From assembly GCA_028554755.1 (NCBI GenBank), contig JAPTOF010000017.1:9424001-9488000 (forward strand): 64,000 nucleotides of DNA, read 5' to 3'. Origin of the DNA: Cordia subcordata (lineage: Eukaryota > Streptophyta > Magnoliopsida > Boraginales > Cordiaceae). The position numbers were made by a program, and so were the translations under genes. Position 1 is the first letter of the stretch. Each line of letters starts with the position of its first letter. Below the pieces are notes generated by a model that had not been told where the DNA came from, searched no databases, and saw only the letters and a program-made list of their open reading frames with translations. Shown here in pieces: positions 57,444-64,000 of the stretch.

Positions 57444-60400
57444 CTATGCTTCTGACTTTTTCCCAACTACAGATAGCGAATCTTCAATAGCTTGGACAAA
57501 GGTGGCAATCTTGTATGTGAAAAATCCAACAAGCATTGGTATCAATTCAAGGTGCATGAATCCATATTCTGGTTCTAGAATCCTGCGCAGGAGAAAGATA
57601 ATTTTTGAATCTAATATAAGCCACAATGATTTTACCAGTTATCTGCTGATTTACTACTAAAGGCATGAGAATACAAAAATTTAAAGATTCACAAGTGCCC
57701 ATTGTGCATTAGTTTGAGCTAAACCGACAATGTTAAAACTAAAAACGTCATTTAATACCAATAAATAAAGTCGAATGCCTGTCATGGAGTTCTCAAAAAT
57801 AAAAGATTGAAACAAATCAGCACGTGCACAGTGACTCATAAGTCTTGAAAAGGTGTGTTCTAAAAGGCACAGAAATCAGGAAGGGAATAGACTCCAAGTG
57901 ATTGAATGGACTAGCTTCCACAAATTTGGTTTTGGATTCCATTCCAAGGGGAAGGAAATTTGGGTTTTAGAAGGATGAGGATTTCAATTGTGTAGGACTA
58001 AAAAGAAAATAACAAGAAAAATTCAGAGGGATTATATGGAATTATAAGATTGAACTCCATATACGATGACGATGATGAAAAATAATCATAATCAAGCTCG
58101 GAAATCCTTACCCATTCCACCGGTTATAGATCATGACCAAGACGACAGGAACCAATAGCCGTGGCTGCCCAACTGCTCCCCTGCAAGTAAAAAGTCTTGA
58201 TAAGCGGACTACAAACTAAAACTTCCTTCAAACGCAGATAGTCATATAAAAGGTCATGTTCCAAATGTACCCTCTTTCTGTTATTAAGGTTACTATTATC
58301 ATCCAAACTTTCTTTACTGTGTTCTAGTTATCCATTTATCTTGTGCCTATACATATAAGCACATGGAGCCATCTACTTTTTCTGGAAACTAAAATTCAAC
58401 ATTGTTAAAAGAAAATACACAAAGCAAGCAACTGTAATGCATGAATGATAATATAAATGTGGCTCTCAAATTAGTCTAGCTGACCCCATGTAGTGGGATA
58501 AGGCCCAATTTAGAATGATCCAATTATGATTCATCTGGATAAATCATTATTGAGCCAGAAACAACCATAATTTCTTCCTTCCTTGAACGCTGAAATAAAG
58601 GTTCATAAATTCTGAAAGTGGATCGGATATTGTCCACCAATATTCTGTCCTCAGAAAATTCATTGGAATCTCCAGCAGATATTTACTTGTTTGGGCAGCA
58701 CCACAGAAGGACTGAGGAGAGTCCTCAGAGCCCAAAACACCATCGAGATCTATTTTATTTATGAGACTTACCAATTAAGTCTGCTTTTTAGCACAAAGCA
58801 ATGTGTCACTTGTGTAAGGTAACAAGTAACAATTAATTCCCACATTTGCAGTTGATGCGAGGATATTAGAAACATACTTCATAAGGCCCTTGGCTCCCTC
58901 GGCCATAGAGTCCACAGTGTTGCCCAGCATCCGCATGTAAACCAAGGAACCCAGCAACCCAGCACCATAACTGAATACATATATAAATTAATTATTGAGC
59001 ATAGTATTGTGAGAGTAAATAATTTCTGCTAATCATGGTCAACCTCAAATAATGGTTCTCACTAGACTATGATCAACTGGAAGTGTTTCCCGCAAAAGAA
59101 AAGCAACGAACAAATTTGAAGAAGAAAAATCACAAAGGAGAGCTTGACTCATGGAAGTGGAAATGGCCGAGCACATATCATACATTGCTACAAAACTGAC
59201 TTTGGGGCTAAGGAAAAGAGCCCCAGATATCAAATAAAAACACATATGGCATACTTTACCTTGCTGCAATTTCTGGAGTATAAGATAAATAAGCTGAGAC
59301 TACCCCTATGCCACCAATACCCAGCGTAAGCAATTGCAACTTCTTTTTCAACTGCAAACACAATGTGGAGGTAGGGGAAAAACGAATTAGAAACCCGCAT
59401 TAATATCTTAAGCAGAATGTACCAATTATCTGCTACTAAGTACCTTAAAGTACTGTTCCCTTGACTGAGCAGCCAAAACTTTCGGATCCCCCTTTGGACG
59501 CCTAGTCTCTCGTAACATCACATCCTGGCGGATAAGGAAATCGGAGATGGAAAATCTGAGACAGCATAATCCTCATGGTATATCATAGAACAGACAAAGT
59601 AATTGGATAACTCAGCTCTAGAAAAGAACACAAGCAGATATTATTTTTACAATTGACTGGACTGGAAGCAACAACACATCAAATACATTAGCGATTAAGT
59701 ATAACATATCTGGTCAAAAAGAGGGGGGAAAAAGAAAGATCAAATACAACATACACTGCCACCAGTTGCAGCCTTAGTAGCTCTATCCCACTTCTCTTGC
59801 TCGCGTCTTGTTGGGGCCGGTCTCCATTTCCGAGAGGCTGGGCCACTAGCCTGCAAATCATTTCAGTAAAATGGTAAGAAAAAAATAAAGAATCAAATGC
59901 GTAAGAATAAAACTACCCTCTGGCAGTATCCACATACTTGAATTTCCTCAACTTGCTCTGCTTTTACTGGAGACGGAGCCGTTAGCTCTTTGCTCAAGTC
60001 AACTTCCAAACTACATATCCAAAACCTCAATGTCTTAGAAGGACCAGATAATTGGACAGCCAGATAAAAGCCCAAAAGTAATAATCGATAATATCATACT
60101 TGTCGAGGCTCATGACTCTGTTCAAGCTGAGAAATCCAGAAGGCTCTTCCTGGTGATTAAATCCATAGAAATCAAAGTCAAAATAATTAACCATATAACG
60201 AAAACTTGAAAACAAATACAAAAAAGGTTCATCACATTGACTAACTAAAACAACAACATTCTTTATTAACTTGAAGATTAAGAAGTTTAATTTTGAACTA
60301 ACGAAGAAAAAATTCGTCGGAATCTGAACTACAAATTACTTCAATCTATAAAAATCCAAAATATCACAAAGCTAAGCAGAAACACTGGCAATTCAAGAAT

Positions 60401-60918
60401 GCACACGAAAACATAACAAACCAATTTTAGCTCAAAATATAGCATAAGAAATGATAATTTGCAAGAAAAAGATTAATAAGCAAATACCATACTGACCTTT
60501 ACCTAAACTAAAACCTTCTCTAACAACTTAACTTCTTTAAGAAATGAAAAATGAATTGAAAAAAGAAAAAAATGGGGGGGGGGGGGGAGACCTTGGGAGG
60601 AGATAAGGAAGCCACGTCATCAACATCAGAAGGGTCTTGAATGAGCTTCTTCATGCGGCCTACGAAGTCTTTGTTCCAAATGAAGTCATCAGAGGTGAGA
60701 GGGTCTTCTTTCTCACCACCCCAATACTTCCTGAGCTTGGTGGTGGTGGGTGGCCCACCATACTCACCTGGGCCCACCCCAGTGGACCATTTTAAGGGCT
60801 TCTTTTTGGGTAGTATAATCTTGGTTGGTATTGGTGGTGATGAAGTGTTGGTGGTGGTGTCTTGTGACATGGGTGTGGCTGAAGATGTTACTGTAATGTA
60901 GCAGTTTAGAATTGCCAT
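57444..60918 (-). CDS. CGL160: CGL160-like protein, chloroplast ATP synthase assembly factor
   Basis: Nine exons on minus: 60918-60592, 60149-60100, 60010-59938, 59850-59755, 59524-59444, 59351-59260, 58970-58878, 58180-58112, 57582-57444. All introns have GT-AG borders and phases agree, giving 339 aa. A Ser/Thr-rich N-terminus fits a transit peptide. Then come the green-lineage block KWSTGVGPGEYGGPPTTTKL, 'RKYWGGEKEDPLTSDDFIWN', 'GFLSLNRVMSLD', and 'PTRREQEKWDRATKAATGGS'. The C-terminal third has about four membrane segments (near residues 214-232, 241-257, 275-290, 302-325), the part related to bacterial AtpI/UncI. Known members help assemble the membrane part of thylakoid ATP synthase. Identification is by recalled family sequence. 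Intron 1 begins GTCT then 14 C. Confidence 0.88.
60574..60587. repeat. G14 homopolymer at the CGL160 intron 1 donor
   Basis: Fourteen G on plus (C14 on the coding strand) start five bases into intron 1. Homopolymers this long vary in length between alleles and reads. Confidence 0.9.
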
Positions 60919-61934
60919 TTTCTCTGTGTGTTTTTGTGTGTGTGACTGTGTGTGTTTCTTGGGGTAGTGAAGTGAAGAGAATTGGATGGAAATTGGGAAA
61001 AATATCATTTTGTGTTTGTGATTGTGACGGTGAGAATCAATGTGTGTGTTTTCAGTTGATTTTCACCAAAAAGAAAAAGTTGTTTTCCAAAAAAGAAAAA
61101 GAAAAAAGAAACAAGGGGAGGGGCAAAACACAAGGGTGTAAAGTATTATCACGACGTCGTTTAGGCATAAATTGTCCACCCATTTTTCGAGCCAGTAGCT
61201 AATTATTTGCAGAGAAGTTGTGTCAGGAACAACACACAAATTAAAAAAATGGCTTCCCAATCCCACATTCAAGAGAATGAAATGAAGTACTGTGATTGGG
61301 AAGAAGGTATAATTTAGTGGTCTTATTTTTAATTTAAAATTTATAAATTTTAAGTTTAATTATCATATGTGTAAGTTAAAAAAAATTCATAAAATTATGT
61401 TCACAAGTTAAAGGATTTTTATTTATCATACAACTGTCTTATAGTCTCCCATAGAATTATGTTTGGTTAAAAGTGTCCATTTAGCTAAAAAAAAAAATTC
61501 TATTAAAATGGAATATCTCCTTTTTTTAAGCAAATCAAACAATAAGAAAGTCCAAAAATAGTGCAACTTCCACTATTTTATTCAATTAAAAGCGAATCAA
61601 TTGTTACTTGAAAACTAAAATAAATTAAAAAAAAAAAGCACCAAGAAATAGATACCAAGATTTGAATTATACTTGCCAATTATGTAAATGACCCATTAAC
61701 AGAACCAAAATATATATACATACAATAATAAGACAAGAGTACATACTGATCAAACATGGAATTTAATCACAAGATAAAATACATTAATTGCTACCCAGAA
61801 ATGAAAAATACCTCATAGGTGATGACTCAGTAACACCCTTTTCCTCACCTAAATTACTTAAATCTGTTAGGTTTAGTTAGATCTCTGATCTCTTCAAACT
61901 ATCTTAAGAAGACCTAATAAAACGACCCTAATCA
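60919..61934. other. intergenic DNA: CGL160 promoter side and Agenet 3' side
   Basis: The first 100-150 bp upstream of the CGL160 ATG are CA/GT-rich on minus ('cacacacagtcacacac'), typical of a plant 5' leader. The rest is AT-rich with no gene. A candidate 3' UTR for the Agenet gene occupies the last part. Confidence 0.5.
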
Positions 61935-62360
61935 TCAATAGGATTTCTTTGTTGAGAGAACCCACTCGCCATTAACCCAATCCTGATGAAACCTGAGCTT
62001 ATCAATGGAGTAAGCAATCTCATCTCCGGTGGTTTCAAAGTAGACGAAGTACCTGTTCCCAAGCCTCCCAGTAATGGTGCCAACCCACCACCCATCATTG
62101 TCGAAGGCATCAACTCTGTCGTACAGCTCCAACCCCGTCGCCGGAATCTTTACCGGCGGCGGCGGCGGGCGGACCTCGGCGGCGAGGGCAACCTCTCTGA
62201 GTGGGCCGGAGAAGTCATCTTTCATGAGGGTTTTGTACTGCACTATGTACTCATCCCTCAGCAGCTTTGTGACGACTGTTGCTTCGTAGTAGGAGCCGAC
62301 GAAGCCATCCTCTTTGCTCGCGACTTCGATGTCCTCGCCTCTCATGAAGAACGCCGCCAT
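61935..62360 (-). CDS. small protein with two Agenet (Tudor-like) domains
   Basis: One uninterrupted 141-aa frame on minus, start MAAFFMRGEDIEVASKEDGF. The first Agenet repeat is about residues 5-66 (GEDIEVASKEDGFVGSYYEA, 'YIVQYKTLM'). A Pro-rich linker (RPPPPPVK) leads to the second at about 76-137 with the signature DRVDAFDNDGWWVGTITG and 'YFVYFETTGDEIAY'. Agenet repeats are plant relatives of Tudor domains. Family members bind modified histone tails or act as nuclear adaptors (DUF724/FLR-type proteins), but most have extra domains. This one is very short, so it may act as a binding module only. The ATG is followed by a CT-rich leader on minus. GC is higher than surroundings, as expected for a real exon. 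Specific function unknown. Confidence 0.88.
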   Translation of the reverse strand: MAAFFMRGEDIEVASKEDGFVGSYYEATVVTKLLRDEYIVQYKTLMKDDFSGPLREVALAAEVRPPPPPVKIPATGLELYDRVDAFDNDGWWVGTITGRLGNRYFVYFETTGDEIAYSIDKLRFHQDWVNGEWVLSTKKSY

Positions 62361-62436
62361 TGTTGTTGAATGTTGATGATCTGAGAGCTTCGTAGATTTT
62401 TTGGGGTTTCTTGCGGAGAAATTCTTTCAGCACAGA

Positions 62437-62465
62437 GAGAGAGAGAGAGAGAGTGAGTGAGAGAG
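62437..62465 (-). promoter_or_regulatory. CT/GA repeat in the Agenet gene leader
   Basis: About 28 bp of GA on plus (CT on the coding strand), 77-105 bp upstream of the ATG, with an 11-base G run further up (62486-62497). CT-rich leaders and GAGA motifs are common in plant 5' UTRs and bind BPC/GAGA factors. Role here is inferred. Confidence 0.5.
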
Positions 62466-62569
62466 CATCAACGTTGGTGTTGCCGCGGGGGGGGGGGGTG
62501 AGGGTGTATTTTGCGTGTATTTGGAACAAGAAAGGGATATTTCTATAGAGGAACCTGTTACGTCTTTGC

Positions 62570-64000
62570 ATGTGGGCGGAATGAGGTTTCTCACTGATGA
62601 TTCAGCTGTGAGAGAAAATAGATACAGCTTACTATTCGGGTTTAGATTTAGTTTTTTATTTTTAATTGAGCGCCTTCGACTTGACTAATATATAATATAA
62701 GATACGTGGTGTGCACTTGAAATTTGCGAGTTGTTGATCTGGTTCCGTCAACTAAATTTTCATTGTCACGAAAAAAATATGGGAGAAATAAAATGAAAAA
62801 TAAAAATAAATGAAATTGGGAATAGTAATATGTATATATGGTAATGTGGGTGGCATTGTCTATATTTTGAATGAAAACTATATGTCAAATTTATATGTGC
62901 ATGTGCCTTTTTTGTCGCTCATTGATATATTTGTTCAAGGACGTTTATAGAAAGATAAAAAGTGTATCTACATATTTATAATTTATGTTTACTGATAAGG
63001 TTAGCTATATTACCTAATTATATTATAATTATGCCTAATCCCATGCAATGCACTGAGTGCAGCTCTAGTATTCTATATTTATGTATCTAAAGGTGATTAT
63101 TGCATCACATACCTTTTCTATAAAATCAAAATCCTTTCATATCAAAGATTTTTTTATATTAATATGAGATGATTATCTCAACCATTATTCAATCAATTAC
63201 TTTATGTCATGTGGCCATAAATCTAGCTTATTGTCTTTGTCAACTCAATCATTTTAGACATTGCATATATATATATATACACTCGCACACAAATATGCAT
63301 CATATATACACCTCTTTTTTCGTCTTTCAATAATTATATCTATCATTTAAACTTTTTAATTGCTACATGTATGACATACATAATTTCTTGGCCTAAAAAA
63401 TTATACACACACATTATATGGTAATAAATACACCTTTTCTTAGTTACATCAATTACAACTTACATAAACTCTTTTTTCGAGCCAATAGCTAATTCAGTAG
63501 CACAACAACACCACGAATTAATGAATACTGAAAATGCCTTTCCAATCCCACATTCGTGAGAAACAAAGATGCTAAAGTGGCCGACGAGATGGTATAATTC
63601 AATAGTAGTATTTTTCATTTAATAATTATAACTTTTGAGTTTAAACCGTTATAAGAATAAGGAAAAAATTACTATTAATTCTCTTTTTAAAAAATTAAGA
63701 AAAAGATTATCGTAAGATGGTCATAAGTCCTAACTGAATACTCTTAGCTTGCACCACTTGCAACTAATGGGGTTCACAAATTAAAGGGCTTCTATTATTA
63801 TCATAAAACTGTCTCATATATAGTCCTTTCGTAAAATTATTTTCGGCTGAAAATAGTTCATTTAGATCACAACATCTATTAAAATGGATAACTTTTTCTT
63901 TAAGTAAATGGGATTAAAAAGTCCAAACATCTATAGTTCGACTTCCTCTATTGTATTCAATCAAAAGCGAAAAAATTTTTTAGCTCCAAAAAAAAAAAAA
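62570..64000. other. intergenic DNA to window end
   Basis: AT-rich, with a short AT run at about 63267-63281 and no coding region. The phrase 'cgagccagtagctaatt' near 61190 recurs as 'cgagccaatagctaatt' near 63480 with similar following text ('cccacattc', 'ggtataatt'), so about 150 bp here is a diverged duplicate of 61185-61330. Confidence 0.5.

Noticed and set aside
1..64000. CRISPR arrays, operons, bacterial islands
   Set aside because: No short regularly spaced repeats and no prokaryotic gene layout; all multi-exon genes have plant introns.

Overview
The window is nuclear DNA of a flowering plant, almost certainly a eudicot. The evidence is AT-rich intergenic DNA, GT-AG introns, a plant-type C3 phosphoenolpyruvate carboxylase gene, a green-lineage chloroplast gene (CGL160), an Agenet-domain gene, and abundant Ty1/copia, Mutator-like (MULE), hAT-like and SINE insertions. 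The species cannot be named from the sequence alone.

Layout. Positions 1-8,941 are transposon on transposon. A short MULE-type element (656-1597, 9-bp target duplication) is followed by a decayed Ty1/copia retrotransposon (about 1903-8825). The copia element is itself interrupted by a 1.9-kb solo LTR (3458-5339, TTTAT duplication) and by a tRNA-derived SINE (7733-7916, 17-bp duplication). From 8,942 to 14,000 lies gene-empty DNA with small MITE/SINE relics. From 14,005 to 22,942 there is one complete but inactivated MULE of 8.9 kb, with about 140-bp terminal inverted repeats and a perfect 9-bp duplication (ACTGTGTGT). It carries a mudrA-type transposase pseudogene on the plus strand and, facing it on the minus strand, a plant mobile domain (PMD, MAIN/PP7L-like) pseudogene. 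A second, inverted copy of the solo LTR (15532-17306, GTCGG duplication) sits inside the transposase. From 23 to 48 kb I find no recognisable gene, only microsatellites, a second MULE-type element with a strikingly C-rich core (26434-27295), hAT-like elements, SINE-like pieces and a degenerate minisatellite (33.6-34.2 kb).

The last 16 kb is the genic part. The PEPC gene (48694-56100, plus strand, 10 exons, 965 aa) is intact. Residues Ala774 and Arg884 are the C3 forms, so this is a housekeeping/anaplerotic enzyme and not a C4 isoform. Tail-to-tail with it is CGL160 (60918-57444, minus strand, 9 exons, 339 aa), a thylakoid factor for chloroplast ATP synthase assembly. Upstream of that is an intronless 141-aa protein with two Agenet (Tudor-like) domains (62360-61935, minus strand). 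The three genes share no pathway. Their closeness looks like ordinary gene spacing, with short MITE relics between them and in introns.

The most notable object is the MULE that carries a PMD gene: its borders, nested insertion and coding damage can all be read directly. I see no CRISPR array, operon, rRNA or canonical tRNA gene.
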